From: Diphasiastrum complanatum
Taxonomy: Eukaryota; Streptophyta; Lycopodiopsida; Lycopodiales; Lycopodiaceae
Direction of reading: 5' to 3'
DNA length: 38,487 nt
Assembly (NCBI GenBank): GCA_029204225.1
Contig: MU835514.1
Location: forward strand, 1 to 38,487
Under the pieces are notes generated by a model. The model was not told where the DNA came from. It made no database searches and saw nothing but the letters and a program-made list of their open reading frames with translations. Position 1 is the stretch's first letter; every line of letters starts with the position of its first letter. The translations under genes were made by a program, and so were the position numbers. Positions 9,890-21,093 of the stretch are shown piece after piece.

Positions 9890-10098
9890 AGGACTATCTG
9901 TCTTCATGTGGTGTGCACCATCAGTTTACTACAAGCTACACTCCTCAACAGAACGGAGTAGCTGAGCAGAAGAATCGCACACTGTTGGAAGCTGCACGAT
10001 CCATGACAGCCAACGCCCATTTACCTCAAACATTCTGGGCAGAAGCAATCTCTACGACCTGCTATCTGCAGAACTACTCTAGCACTATAATGAACTAG
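9886..10098 (+). pseudogene. pol: Copia B integrase core fragment
   Basis: The frame begins KDYLSSCGVHHQFTTSYTPQQNGVAEQKNRTLLEAARSM and ends YLQNYSSTIMN. This is the end of the copia integrase core with the catalytic glutamate. It comes right after the reverse transcriptase of copia A, in the same orientation, an order that cannot exist within one element. B belongs to a different copia lineage from A (its text is closer to copia E). Confidence 0.88.
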
Positions 10099-10209
10099 AC
10101 TTCCAATCAATGTAAAAGTTCTACATTGGAATAAAATTTCATTAAAGTTCTGGATTCTATCATCAATGAAAAAAACTTGAACTTCTATTAAGTGCGCATA
10201 AATTCATGA

Positions 10210-10446
10210 GATGTTGTCCTTCTTGAAGACAAGTCTCACAATTTCAAGCAGAAGCAGCTGATGCAAGAGTATGCCATAGCAACTCCACCATCCATCATTA
10301 GGCAACGACCTACACAGAAAAAGGAGTTTGTCCCAACAGCTCCACTTACCATCGATGGGCTCAGACCCACGATTGTTCAACCACAAGATGCTACGATCCT
10401 AGTCATTCACCAAGGAGAATCATCCACTCAAGCACATGTAGTTTGA
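10210..10446 (+). pseudogene. Copia B linker between integrase and RT
   Basis: An open frame (from about 10261) rich in P, T and Q (SIIRQRPTQKKEFVPTAPL) fits the low-complexity spacer between copia integrase and RT. The text then continues in another frame as PDRFVPQAFISHDEPATVAEAL, the usual lead-in to RT. 10099-10209 between integrase and linker is AT-rich and not readable as copia. Confidence 0.55.
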
Positions 10447-10558
10447 AGGTCTGCAAGACAATGACAGCAACCTGATCGTTTTGTCCCTCAGGCGTTCATC
10501 AGTCACGATGAACCTGCCACAGTTGCAGAAGCTCTATGCCCAATGCAGACAATTGGAA

Positions 10559-10834
10559 GGCTGCCATGGATGTTGAGTATCAGTCTCTAATGAAGAACAA
10601 GACCTAGAGTCTTGTCAATCCTCCTACTGGTGTAAAACCAATTGACTCCAAGTGGATCTTTAAGCTAAAGCTTAAACCAGATGGATCCATATCCAAATGG
10701 AAAGCTAGACTGGTGGTTAAAGGCTTTGAACAAGTATATGAAATAGACTACACTGAGACCTTTAGTCCAGTGGTAAAACATCAGTCTATTTGTACCTTAC
10801 TAGCTATAGTTGCTATAGAAGATCTGGACATTCA
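10559..10834 (+). pseudogene. pol: Copia B reverse transcriptase N-terminus
   Basis: The reading includes AMDVEYQSLMKNKT, a TAG, then PIDSKWIFKLKLKPDGSISKWKARLVVKGFEQ and ETFSPVVKHQSICTLLAI, the classic first part of copia RT. It stops at LDIHH, exactly where the next codons should begin the Q-M-D-V-K block, because the sequence changes to (CA)n and then (TC)n. No further RT appears beyond the repeat. Confidence 0.85.
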
Positions 10835-11345
<511 letters not shown>

Positions 11346-11520
11346 CTATGCCTTCAATAGCACACTCATGATCATTTGCTGTGTAGATGAATTCTTGGCT
11401 CCTTCATAAGGTGTCATGGATGAAAATGAATGCTTGGAGCTACACATATGTGAGGAAGCTCCATTGTCAATGTGCCATGAACCATCCTTCTTGAAAGGTG
11501 ATGAAGAAAAACTCGAAACC
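11346..11520 (-). pseudogene. pol: Copia G protease start, truncated
   Basis: On the minus strand the frame reads WHIDNGASSHMCSSKHSFSSMTPYEGAK, the copia aspartic protease start. The catalytic triad is D-N-G instead of D-S-G or D-T-G, which would itself weaken activity. The text breaks off after the CAIEGIGTI-like segment near 11340; no integrase or RT of this element follows. Confidence 0.82.
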
Positions 11521-12423
11521 ATAAGAGAATCCCTCTCCATCAATTGCATGAGCATCTTCCTTCTCTTCATTGGAAATGTTGGCTTGCTTGAATTGACTCT
11601 TCTTCTTGAAGCAATTGGTGGCATAATGCCCCTTCTTGCCACAAAAGAAACACTTGATGTTTTTCTTCTTCTTCTAGGATGTGAAAGCTTGAGAGGACTC
11701 ATCCCCTTCTCCTTTCTCCTTGGAAATAAGATTGTTCCTACTTGAAGAGGGTTGGTGTTGATTCTTACTTCTTGTCTTGTGCTTGTCTTTGGTAAAGAGG
11801 GCTTTACCATCAATGTTGAGAGATAGTCTTTCCATTTTCAAGAGTTTATACTCTTGTCTTGATTCTTCAGAATTGAGCACACTTTGGAGCGCTTCCAAAC
11901 TTGGTAGCTCCTTCTTAATGGCATAACTCTGAACAAGGTTGTCATATTCCTCCTTTAACCCATTAAGTATGACTTGAACAAGTTCATTTCGGTTGATGGA
12001 GTCTCTTATGCATGACAATTCTCTATGGAGGTCTTTAACTCTCATTACATAAGCTGAAGAACATTCATCACTTCTCTGTACACTTTGAAAAATTTGGTTT
12101 CTTAGTGTTAGAAGTCTAGCAGTGTTTTTTGCCTCATAGATGGACTTGAGAGTATCCCAAGCATCTTTGGCAGTAGTACAAGCATCAATTTCTCTTAAGA
12201 TGTCATTTGAGACATTCATCTTAATATATTGTAGAGCCATTCTAGCTCTCTTTTTGTACTTTGGAATTTCTTGAGGAATTTGTGGTTCTTCTTCAATACC
12301 AAGTACAATATCCATCACATCTTGTAGAATTAAGATAGATTCCATCCTAACCTTCCAAATTGAGTAATTGGAGGTTGACAATCTTTCACTTGCTTCTAAT
12401 AGAAAGACACCCATTGAAGTCAT
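11521..12423 (-). pseudogene. gag: Copia G Gag polyprotein
   Basis: A 249-codon frame (12423-11674) starts MTSMGVFLLEASERLSTSNYSIWKVRMES and contains the UBN2-type Gag core (DAWDTLKSIYEAKNTARLLTLRNQIF, VQVILNGLKEEYDNLVQSYAIKK). It ends at a TAG, but the same frame continues beyond the stop with the zinc knuckle CFFCGKKGHYATNC (about 11636-11677). A shift then separates it from the protease frame. Gag forms the particle and binds element RNA. The start ATG at 12423 follows a leader from the PBS. It is a close relative of copia C Gag. Confidence 0.9.
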
Positions 12424-13166
12424 AAAGAATGATGGAAATCAAAAAAGATGGACGAAAAAATTGCTTATCTTCTCACTATAGGAACCAATCAAGGGTAAAA
12501 AAATCCAAATCCTATGTAAGACTAAGAAAAAAACTGTGAGACAGATCTCACTAGCTTGACAATCTCTCTAAAACAAGATTTGAATCATCAAAAAAGATGA
12601 AGTATGGCAAAAGTTATGGTTCTCTGAATTTCACACGTGTGAAATACTCCAAAAATATCAAATTGACTCAAATACAATCTATTTGTATGAAACAATTTGC
12701 CTAGATCCTCTAAATTTTGTCTGAATCACATATAGATGAGATTGGTCAACTTCTGGATGATTTTTGTGATCATTCAAGCAATAAATGACATGTACTCACG
12801 ATTTGCCATAGGTCTAGGCGCCCTACCTACGACTATTCAAAAGCTTATAACTTTTGATTGGCTTATCCAATTGTCATGATTCAAATTGCATCAAATTCTA
12901 CCATTTCTAGCTTTCTAGTGGACCAATTTGCATGAAATTTGGATCTAAGTTGAGAGAGAACCACCAAACTAAAAATGGGCGGATTTCACACGTGCCTGCA
13001 CCTGAAATTCCGTACAGTACCTGATTTGGACCATTCAAAGTGGTTTGAAGCTCTAAATCAACAGAAAACTGCAAACTAGCTAGAAAGTAGAATCTAGACA
13101 ATTCCTAGCTTGAAATCTGATCAAATTTGCAAACTTTTGATTAGATTTGCTTGTAAATCTTAGGTA
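12424..13166 (-). other. Copia G untranslated leader
   Basis: Sequence between the PBS and the Gag start, about 740 bp, with no frame. It carries an 18-bp perfect palindrome centred on CACGTG (12628-12645) and a related half site at 12983-12994. Confidence 0.7.
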
Positions 13167-13179
13167 GGCTCTGATACCA
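13167..13179 (-). promoter_or_regulatory. Primer-binding site, initiator tRNA-Met type
   Basis: The minus strand reads TGGTATCAGAGCC, the standard plant copia PBS complementary to the 3' end of initiator tRNA-Met. It directly abuts the LTR end at 13180, as expected. Confidence 0.92.
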
Positions 13180-13810
13180 TGTTGAATTCACACGTGTGGG
13201 ACACCCTACACATGTACTTTTGATCTCCTAAGCCCAATAATACCATAAAGATCAGACTAGCATTGATTGACAATAGGAAAGCTGATCATACAAGAAATAT
13301 TATTGTGTTACAAGCAAGATCTGTCAACAAAATATGAAACTAAGTGCAATAAATGTCTCAACTCGGCTAGAGAGAGAATATGAATGTACAAAACTCGAGT
13401 AGAGAGAGAGGGCACAAAGGGCTTAGTCTCCAAATTTGCATTATACACAAATTTCATCATCTTCTCAATGAGAGTACATCACATATATATAGATCCATGG
13501 ACTCTCCTCCTACTTTGAGTTGAATTGGAGTTATGAATCCACCTCTCAAGCTATCTAGACTTATTCAAGCCACCTCAATATGTCTAATTGTGCCACCTAG
13601 TATTTTCATGCATTAAATGTGGCATGCAAAGTACAAAAGACATTGGAGAGTTTGTTTTCTCCTAAGTGATCAAATCTTTCTAAGTGGCATTAGTTGTTTG
13701 AAGCACAATATCTTAGTGAGAAGAATCACAACTTTCGATTTTGAATTTCATTTCAACTCTTAAGAGGTAGAGTCATTGGTGGAATCCAATCGGGGTGAAT
13801 GAATTCAATT
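13180..13810 (-). mobile_element. Copia G 5' LTR
   Basis: It begins next to the PBS. The ends carry a short inverted repeat TTGAATTC (13183-13190 and 13801-13808); the terminal dinucleotide at the far end is mutated. A minus-strand TATATATA box lies at about 13484-13491, at a plausible distance from the LTR start. CACACGTGTG occurs at 13190-13199. No partner 3' LTR was found, because the element is cut off at 11346. Confidence 0.65.
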
Positions 13811-14278
13811 TATTGAGCAAAAATTGACATAGTATGTATGAAACTCAAATTAGTTCTATAATGTCGTGAAACTGGTTTTCGTTTCGTTGTCGCGAACGAT
13901 TTTGCTTCTTTTGAAATTTTCTTTTGTGCAGAAGCTTCACAGGAACCTAGACATGCGACTACACATCACAGAGCAGATTCCATTCTAGCAATCAAGACAA
14001 TGTAAGACAAGGAGATGTACGAAAATAGAGCAATCAATTATTAGTTTGATTTTTTAGAATGAGGTCGTCAGTGTCTCACTCGTGGGCGGCCTGACGCTCT
14101 ACTCTTTCGTGTGTTCTGCTCGTTGGCAGACTTTCATGCACAACTCTTTCTTGTTTCTAGTCTTTTCTTTTCTGCTCTACTCACCACATTCTCTGTGTGT
14201 GTTTTGATCCAAAAATATAGTTTTTATCTCCACTGTGTGGAGTTTACAAGATGACTAAATAGAAAATTACAAGAGTAG
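13811..14278. other. Spacer between copia G and copia E
   Basis: No frame or known element. T-rich patches (about 14040-14210) resemble LTR R/U5 sequence but could not be tied to any element here. Confidence 0.45.
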
Positions 14279-15172
14279 TTAACGTCTGGTACAATTAGTA
14301 AGGTACATCATACTGCCGATTAGGTTTTGGTAGGGTATACCTGCCATCTTATGTTCTTCCTCTTCTATTTTTGGACAATCCTGCTTCGTCAGCTTGGCTC
14401 CAGCTATCATTGTTGTGGCCTTTTCCTTGCAGTCCATCATGTGATACTGCTTGAGCACCTTTCTAGCATATTCTGACTGACTCAAGTGCATTTTGTCCTT
14501 TGTTCGATCTCTTTTGATCTCCAGCCCGAGGCATTTTGTTGGTTCTCCTAGATCTATGATTTCATAACTTTCAGAAATCTGACTCTTCGTGTCTTTGATC
14601 AGCATCAAGGAATTTCCTATTATTAGGTAATCATCCACGAAGATAGTCAATATCACAAAATCTTTTCCTACTCTTTTTATGTAGACATTACAGTCCAGTT
14701 GTGTAGCATTGAAGTCTAGAGACTTCAAAAGACTATCGAGCTTCTTATACCAAGCTTGTGATGCCTATTTTAGACCATAGATGCATCTCTGCAACCGACA
14801 GACATATTGTCGATTATCAGGGTCTTCAAATCCTTCAGGCTGCTTCATGAAGATTTCTTTCTCTAGATCTCCATGGAGAAAGGCTGTTTTTACATCAATC
14901 TGGTGAATTTCCATATTGTGCTATGTGGCATATGCAAGGAGTGGTCGTATGCTTGTCATCTTGACCATCGACGAATATGTGTCGAAGTAATCAATACCAT
15001 ATCTCTGCGTGTAGCCCTTCACGACAAGCCTTGCCTTGTAGCAGCCAACGGTGCCATCTGATTTTAGCTTCTTCTTGTACACCCACTTGCAGTCGACTAT
15101 CTTTCTGTTTTTTGAAAGTGGCTCTAATGTCCATTTCTCGTTTTGCCTCATTGACTCAATCTCCTCTGACAT
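14279..15172 (-). pseudogene. pol: Copia E reverse transcriptase
   Basis: 15172-14921 has the RT entry (KWTLEPLSKNRKIVDCKWVYKKKLKSDG, KARLVVKGYTQ). After a TAG the text continues as HQIDVKTAFLHGDLEKEIFMKQPEGF and CIYGLK, then another TAG. 14728-14279 has the catalytic IFVDDYLII and the downstream LGLEIKRDR and YQNLIGSMMYL. It ends at TNCTRR, before RNase H. Several stops but few shifts suggest moderate age. The lineage differs from copia A, G and C. Confidence 0.9.
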
Positions 15173-15400
15173 TGCCTGCTTTTAGAATTCTCCCTCTAGA
15201 CTCTGGAAGGCTTTTTGATATGTTGTTGGCTCTTCAGTAAAGCTGCAGAACTTGAACTATGTGTCTTCGCTCCACTGAAGATTCTCAGAGTAATGATCTG
15301 GAGGTCTTCTTTTCCTTGTTGACCTTCTAGGTTCGTTTCATCGTTGTTCGAACGTTTCTTGTTCGTGGGTTTGATCTTCTGCTTCCTACTGCTCTGGAGT

Positions 15401-16347
15401 CTATGGCTTTGTACTCTGATTTAATGTATGTCCTTGATCTCCCTCTTGAATTGGCAGCAGTGTGAGGATCTCATGGCCTCTTTCGTCTTTCAGTCCAAGG
15501 AATGTGGACTCATCGAACTTCATATTTTTACTCGAAACAGTTTCTTTTGTGGTTGGATCGTAGAGTCTGTACACTTGTGTTTCATTCAAGTACCCGACCA
15601 TGATTGTTTGTTCTGATTTATCATCGAGCTTACTTCTTTTTTCTTTTGAAATGTGCTTGTATGTTGCACATTTGAGCACACGTACGTATGATAGATCAGG
15701 GTTTCTACCTGTCCACATCTCGTACGGCGTCTTATCTTTCAGTGCTGTCGTTATGAATCTATTTTGTAGGTGTACTACTATAGCTATTGCTTCAGCCCAG
15801 AATTGACTTGGCAATCGAGCCTGTGCCATCATGCATCTCGCTCCTTCGACCAGCGTCCTGTTTCTTCTTTTTGCAACATCATTGTATTCTGGTGTGTACG
15901 CAAGAGTGAACTGGTGTTCTATCCCTTGTTCTTGGTGAAATTTTGAAAATTCTTTGCTTTTGTATTTACCTCCATTGTCAAATCTGATGATTTGAATCTT
16001 CTTTGAGGTGTGTTGCTCTGCAAATGCCACAAACTTCTTGAAGGAATCAAACACTTCAGATTACTTCTCTAGGTAGTAGACCATGGTCATCCGGTTGTAA
16101 TCATCTATGAATGTCAGAAAGTACCTCAAACCTGAGAGCGAATCCATTTTCATCGATCCACAGACATCAGAGTGACGAGCTCAAGAAATTCCTTGGCTCT
16201 TCTTCCCTCATGTGTGAATAGATTTCGATGTTGTTTGCCTTTTTGACAGGCTTCGTAGAACTCAATTTTGAGTCTTGATATCTTGAGACCTGTGACAATG
16301 TCTTTCTTGTACATGTCATATAGGCTCTGCATGTTCAGATGATACAT
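15401..16347 (-). pseudogene. pol: Copia E integrase
   Basis: 16347-16150 holds the GAG-pre-integrase part (MYHLNMQSLYDMYKKDIVTGL, with the zinc-site region CQKGKQHRNLF). 16054-15401 holds the core: the second aspartate in IIRFDNGGKYKSKEF and the glutamate position within YTPEYNDVAKRRNRTL, where A-K replaces the usual A-E, so the catalytic glutamate appears lost. Downstream QFWAEAIAIVVHLQNRF and PYEMWTGRNPDLSYVRV are typical. Stops separate the blocks. 15173-15400 is the linker to RT. Confidence 0.88.
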
Positions 16348-16356
16348 TCTTCTGTG

Positions 16357-16780
16357 CTAGAGCTGATCTTCATTTTCTGATGCATTTAGTATGCTATCAG
16401 AGTTGCTGATTATCTTGGCCTGGTAGAGGTTTCCTTCTCTGCATTCGACCGTCAGCAACTTGTTTGTCGTTTTCTCGATCATGCGATATGTGTTGCCGTC
16501 AAACAAAACTCGAATTCCAAGATCTGTCATCTTGGAGACTGATAGTAGATCTTTTCTTAGTGAAGGCACGTAGAGTGCTCTTGGCAGCTCTACTTGCCCT
16601 AACAGTGTTCATAGCTGTAGAGTGCCGATGCCTTTGACATCATGTCTGCTCCCATCACCTAAATCACTACTTTGTTATTTTCGAGCTCTCTGAAGTCGAT
16701 CAAGATTTTCTTGTTGTAGGTGATGTGTGATGTTGCTCCTGAATCAATGACTACATCGTAGTCCTGTTCAGTGTAGTTCA
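16357..16780 (-). pseudogene. pol: Copia E protease and linker
   Basis: The minus strand around 16770-16705 reads DVVIDSGATSHITYNK, an intact D-S-G protease active site. 16569-16357 (MPSLRKDLLSVSKMTDLGIRVLF) is the following linker region that ends in the GAG-pre-integrase. A TAG and a shift lie between them. Confidence 0.85.
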
Positions 16781-17590
16781 TTGAAGCTTCATCGAGTATC
16801 GTGAAGGTTTTGTCACCTCTATCTGCATTCTTGAATGACTTTGCAACATTTGCCTTCTCAGCTTTGTTTTTTCTTTTTGAGTAGAATCTTCAATCATATG
16901 CAGAGTGTCTCTTTTTCTTACAGTGCATGCAAGGTATTGTTGGATTGAACCAGCATTTGTTGGTTGTATGCCCTGGTTTGTGACAGTGATCACAGGAAGA
17001 AAATTGTTGATTCGAGGACTTCGTCTTCTCAAATCTAAGTTTGTTCTTGTTTTTCTTCTTTCCTTTCATGAAGAGGGCCTTCTCTTGATCATTGCTTGCC
17101 TCTCCTTCGTCCCTCATCAATCTCTCATTAACAACAAGATTGACTGCTTTGTCGAATGTCATATATGGTAGACTTAGTATGAGCATTCTCAGATGCTGAT
17201 AGGACGTCGGTAGAGACTTCATGAAGTACATCAACTATTGTGGTGCTGAGACTTGGTGCTCCTGTCCTGATGCAGCGAGTTGAGTGAAGATCATTCTGAT
17301 CTTCTCAACATGCTGGTCCAACTGGTTGCCATCCCATCGTATGAATTGCAGCTGATTGTGAAGGTGCATGACTGAAGTTTCAGTCCTCACTTCATACTTC
17401 TGTTTTAATCTTTACCATGCTGCACGGCTGCTTTCGCAGTCTTCAATCTTCATGAGTAGATCTTCGTTGATGGACGAAACGATGATCGCCAGTGCATGCT
17501 CATCTTTTCTAATCCATTCAGCTCTCCTTGGGTCTCTGTAGTGGGTTTCTTTCCTTGCCTAACCTGAATCTAAAATCTAGTCAATCTAGC
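16781..17590 (-). pseudogene. gag: Copia E Gag, C-terminal two thirds
   Basis: 17234-16890 carries SLPTSYQHLRMLILSLPYMTFDKAVNLVVNE and the zinc knuckle CDHCHKPGHTTNKC, followed by a second knuckle-like CMHCKKKRHSAYD. Upstream (17240-17570) the text LMHLHNQLQFIRWDGNQLDQHVEKIRMIFTQL gives the UBN2 region across stops. The N-terminal start is missing: the reading meets the gypsy LTR near 17600, where the gypsy element or a later deletion cut it. Confidence 0.85.
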
Positions 17591-17944
17591 ATCAAAGAGA
17601 CAGAGTTAGTTGTCATGCGTAGGTTCATTCCCATGAGAGCGATAGTTTAGTTCAGATTTCAACATGAATGGAGGATTCACATCTAACTCTACATCCATTA
17701 ACCCTATTCATTAACACTACACATCCCTTAACACTACAATCCCTTAACACTACACATCCACAACAGAGATAGCTTACTCTTTCTCTCTCTCTCTCTTTCT
17801 CTCTCATAGAAAGTATAATAACATACAATCCCAATAACAATCAAATCCAACAATTAGCAAAATCCAAATAAGCATGAGAGATGGAGGAAAAGTGATAGAG
17901 AGCAAGGACATTCATCAATCCATTTCTGAAGAGAACCAATCTAC

Positions 17945-17950
17945 TTTATT
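17945..17950 (-). terminator. AATAAA polyadenylation signal of the gypsy LTR
   Basis: The minus strand reads AATAAA about 45 bp downstream of the TATA box, consistent with a short R region. Confidence 0.6.
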
Positions 17951-17990
17951 GAAATGAGAAAATGAACATTAGGAGCAACTCGAGTTGGTC

Positions 17991-18001
17991 CCTTTTTATA
18001 G
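17991..18001 (-). promoter_or_regulatory. TATA box of the gypsy LTR
   Basis: The minus strand reads CTATAAAAAGG, a near-consensus plant TATA box, about 300 bp inside the LTR start. Confidence 0.75.
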
Positions 18002-18303
18002 TAGAGAGGAGGACCCTGGCCTCTGAATCCTATTGGTCCAGTCTTGTATCTCTTTTTATTCAAATTTAAAAAAGTGTGGGAACCATCAAAATTGGAGGGA
18101 TACCCAACTTTATTCACTAACTTGACATTTAGGCCCTGCGACATTTAAAGTCTCGCAAAAAGGCATAAAGTCTTTTTATTGTCTTTCTAATTAATCAAAT
18201 AACTATGTAATCATCGGGTTGGACTTCCACATGCAGGGTGCCAAATCCCTCTCACTTATTAACTAGGGTTAGGGTTGTCTTGGGATCCGCAAACCCTACA
18301 ACA

Positions 18304-18315
18304 GTATCCCCCACC
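18304..18315 (-). promoter_or_regulatory. Polypurine tract of the gypsy element
   Basis: The minus strand reads GGTGGGGGATAC directly before the LTR start TGTTGT. Such tracts prime plus-strand DNA synthesis. Confidence 0.75.
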
Positions 18316-18353
18316 AAAACTAGTGGTGGTCCCATGACACCTGCAATATGCAG

Positions 18354-21093
18354 TTATTGGAGACTTTTATTGGCTTCGAGCCAAATCTTGATTAAATGGT
18401 ACTGCACCTTCTCCATAAAGTCGAGGCGTGCAGTATTAAAATCCAAATTGTGTGGCGGGAAACAACGGTGGGCTCCAGCAATCCACTTTGAGGTTGTCCA
18501 TGAGCTGAAGCGTGATTTCCAGGAGCCTCCCATCATAGTCGCACGAAAGTATAAACGAGCAATCGATAGCTGATCTTTGATTTGCTCTGAGGCCATCGGC
18601 TTATTTGGATCGAATGCCAGAGGAAAGAGACAATCGTTCCATCTGGTTGCCACTGACGCCAACAGAGTTAGATCTTTAGCAAACATTGCCGATTGTCGCA
18701 CCGTTGGATCTGGAGAGTGGACATACTCTCGCTGATAGGCTTGTAAGGCACGGTGGAAGTCCACTGAGATGGTCCAGCTATAAGGCTAATGGATGAGTGG
18801 CCAATTGGGCGTATGGATGATGATCTTGTCCATAGCCAATCCCAAATCTTTCCATTTATTTCTGCGTGACATTGGCATGTAATAGGGATCTGCCTGCAAC
18901 TGGCAAGGGCTGGCAACGTAACTCCTAATTGATTCCGGAGTTTTCTCAAAAATCGTGATTCTCCATGTTGGCTGCCCTCCCAATGCAGGTATTTTGTCCA
19001 ACTCTTTGCCGGCCTCGATCTCGGAGGTCTTAAACTTCAGAACCCATCCACCACGCGAGGACTCATGTGGATGTTGCTTTAAGAAGGTCTGGTTCTGGTC
19101 CTCGATGCTGATGGGCCTTCTGAATAGAGGTGTTGTCCTTGATGAAGATGGACCCGCTTGTACTGCTGGTGTGGTTGGCGGTTGGTCTGCTATATCTGGA
19201 GCTCCCCCCTAGTCCATGCTCGAATCAACCCCTGTATCCATTGGTACGGCTTCTTGGCGTGGAGGGGAGAATTGCGGCATGACCAGTACGGGGATTTGTG
19301 GTCCGGCTTCCAACACTCGAGCGACTGCTTTTTCATAGGCGGTGATGGTCTCTTTAGCCTTTGCCAACTCGGTTGAAGCTGCTTCTTTGAACCTATCAAA
19401 GTGGCTTTGGAATCCATGAAGGGCCACTCTGTATGTCTCCACTTTCTTGAACAAATACACAATCTTCGTCGGTGTGACCGGATGATCAAGTATTTACATT
19501 TGAAAATACGCATCATGCTCAAGGGTGGTCGCATCCAATTCACCTTGAAGCCACGTGCGATCTTGTTCAGCCATACGTAATTGCCCCTTCAAGCGATCAG
19601 CTTGTTGCTGGGCCAACTTCTTTTCGGCTTCAACCTTGTCTTCGTGTTGTTTGTCAATCTTCAACTCTCGATCCAACTGGACAATTTTATGGCTGATCAG
19701 AGTGTTTTCAGACCCCAGATCAGAGATTCCCTGCTCCATTTTTTTCTTCTTATCTAGCATAGACTGGATCACTTGCACAAGGCTTGAGACCCTAGAGCAT
19801 CACCAGAATCAACGGTTGTGGAGGCGGCAACAGTAGGAGGACCTGATGGAGCTGTCCTTGGTTGGCGTAGAATAGGTGCCACTACGTCTTCTTCTTCAAA
19901 AATGTCTTCCTCTTCAAACCCTTCAGACACTGTGGCGTTGAACTGTTTTGGTGATTTTACAACTTTGTTGACCCGAAGTACGGCTGGACTCTCTTTCATA
20001 TGAGGTTGCTGGCTGACTCTTCAACACCAACAGTAGATTCATGGATATGTCGGAATCCTCTTCCATGGGATTGGAGTTCAAAGGGCATAAGGCTCTGGGA
20101 CATTTCAAAAATTTTGGTGGCCCCAAGGGGGTCAGAATCATCGAACATATCCATAAAGAACTGTGTGTTTGGTGAAGTGGCTTGGGTGTGTGGGGGTGAG
20201 GCGGCCTGGGCAGCTGTGATGGGAATGGTAGGCCCAATGGTCACAGACTGTCCTTGAATGGAAGCGGAGGCAAGGGAAGCATCAGAGGCTAAGGGAATGG
20301 GAAGTTCAATGCGAACAGCAGCAGGGGGTGGAAGCGTAGCTGACGAGGTATGCCTAGTGCGACGTCGTGACATGGAAAGCGAGTCGGGAATAAAGATCTC
20401 GCTGCGTGGACGATGACGACTATGAGAATTTGAGGCCTGGTGAGATGACTCGGTCGGTGCTTCTTCGTAGACTGAAAGCACAGAATCTAGGTGGAAGTCA
20501 TGGATTCTGTTTTCTAAGTGAGAAGTGGTTAAAAGGGACAATAAAGAGCTGGCAGCGAACTACTGCTTAGTATTGGCCTTAATAGCTCATTTGAGCTCAC
20601 CAGAAATAGTCTTGAACCGATCATACGGTTCAAGAGGGGCTTTGGCCAACTTGGTGTGGGACTCCACTATCCTATGGAGGATCTGTGATGTAATGCAGTC
20701 TTTTCTGAGGTTGCGAACCATCAAGAAGCTATTCAGTAGCTGGGCAGCAGCATGGATTGAAGGCTCAGTGATGGCTTCCAGAAGGTATCCGTCATTGGTC
20801 CAGTGCAGATCGTTGATGAGGTCAATATATGGCTTGATGGCCTGTTTGGCGTGCTTGTGTGAGGCCTGCGTGCCGGATGCTGTACCTATAGCTGCAAGGG
20901 CGGCCTCAGTGACGCACACCTTATGTGTGGCTCCCTGGAAAGTGATATAAAATTTGAATTTTTCTTTCTTCCATGTACTGAAGGCAAGAGTGATGAAATC
21001 GATATTGATGCAATCATGAGTACCCATTGCACTGAGTAGCGGCTCCGCAAGGGTCATCCACTGAGTGACCATGCTTGTGCTAGGAAGAATCAT
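18354..21093 (-). pseudogene. Long extra coding region (ORF3) downstream of gypsy pol
   Basis: Consecutive minus-strand frames cover nearly the whole 2.7 kb. 21093-20587: a globular part (FKFYITFQGATHKVCVTEAALAAIG) that faintly recalls the plant-transposon domain seen in Athila/Tat-type extra ORFs. 20541-19996: Ser/Pro/His-rich and disordered. 19999-19769: acidic. 19778-19494: a strong coiled coil (heptads through LDKKKKMEQGISDLG and KLAQQQADRLKGQLRMAEQ). 19460-19209: helical, ending Pro-rich. 19001-18354: a Trp-rich globular part (RRNKWKDLGLAMDKI, YQREYVHSPDP, GGSWKSRFSSW). Breaks are single stops or shifts, so it was once one protein of about 900 residues. It lies between integrase and the polypurine tract, so it travelled with the element. 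Function unknown. It is not a recognisable envelope; no clear transmembrane anchor is visible. Confidence 0.6.

Larger units (their letters stand above)
17611..18303 (-). mobile_element. Gypsy 3' LTR
   Basis: The minus-strand start TGTTGTAGGG at 18303 lies directly beside a polypurine tract. The other end is placed at the TG at 17611 (minus-strand end ...TGACA), where copia E sequence begins; this border is tentative. Inside are a minus-strand TATA box and an AATAAA, so U3, R and U5 can be ordered. A (CT)n patch lies at about 17777-17805. Two telomere-like AGGGTT units occur near 18264-18276. No 5' LTR of this element is in the window. Confidence 0.7.

Noticed and set aside
11416-11745. 109-codon plus-strand frame
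   Set aside because: Antisense shadow of copia G Gag and protease.
18261-18281. Telomere-like AGGGTTAGGGTT
   Set aside because: Only two units, inside the gypsy LTR; too short for an interstitial telomere.
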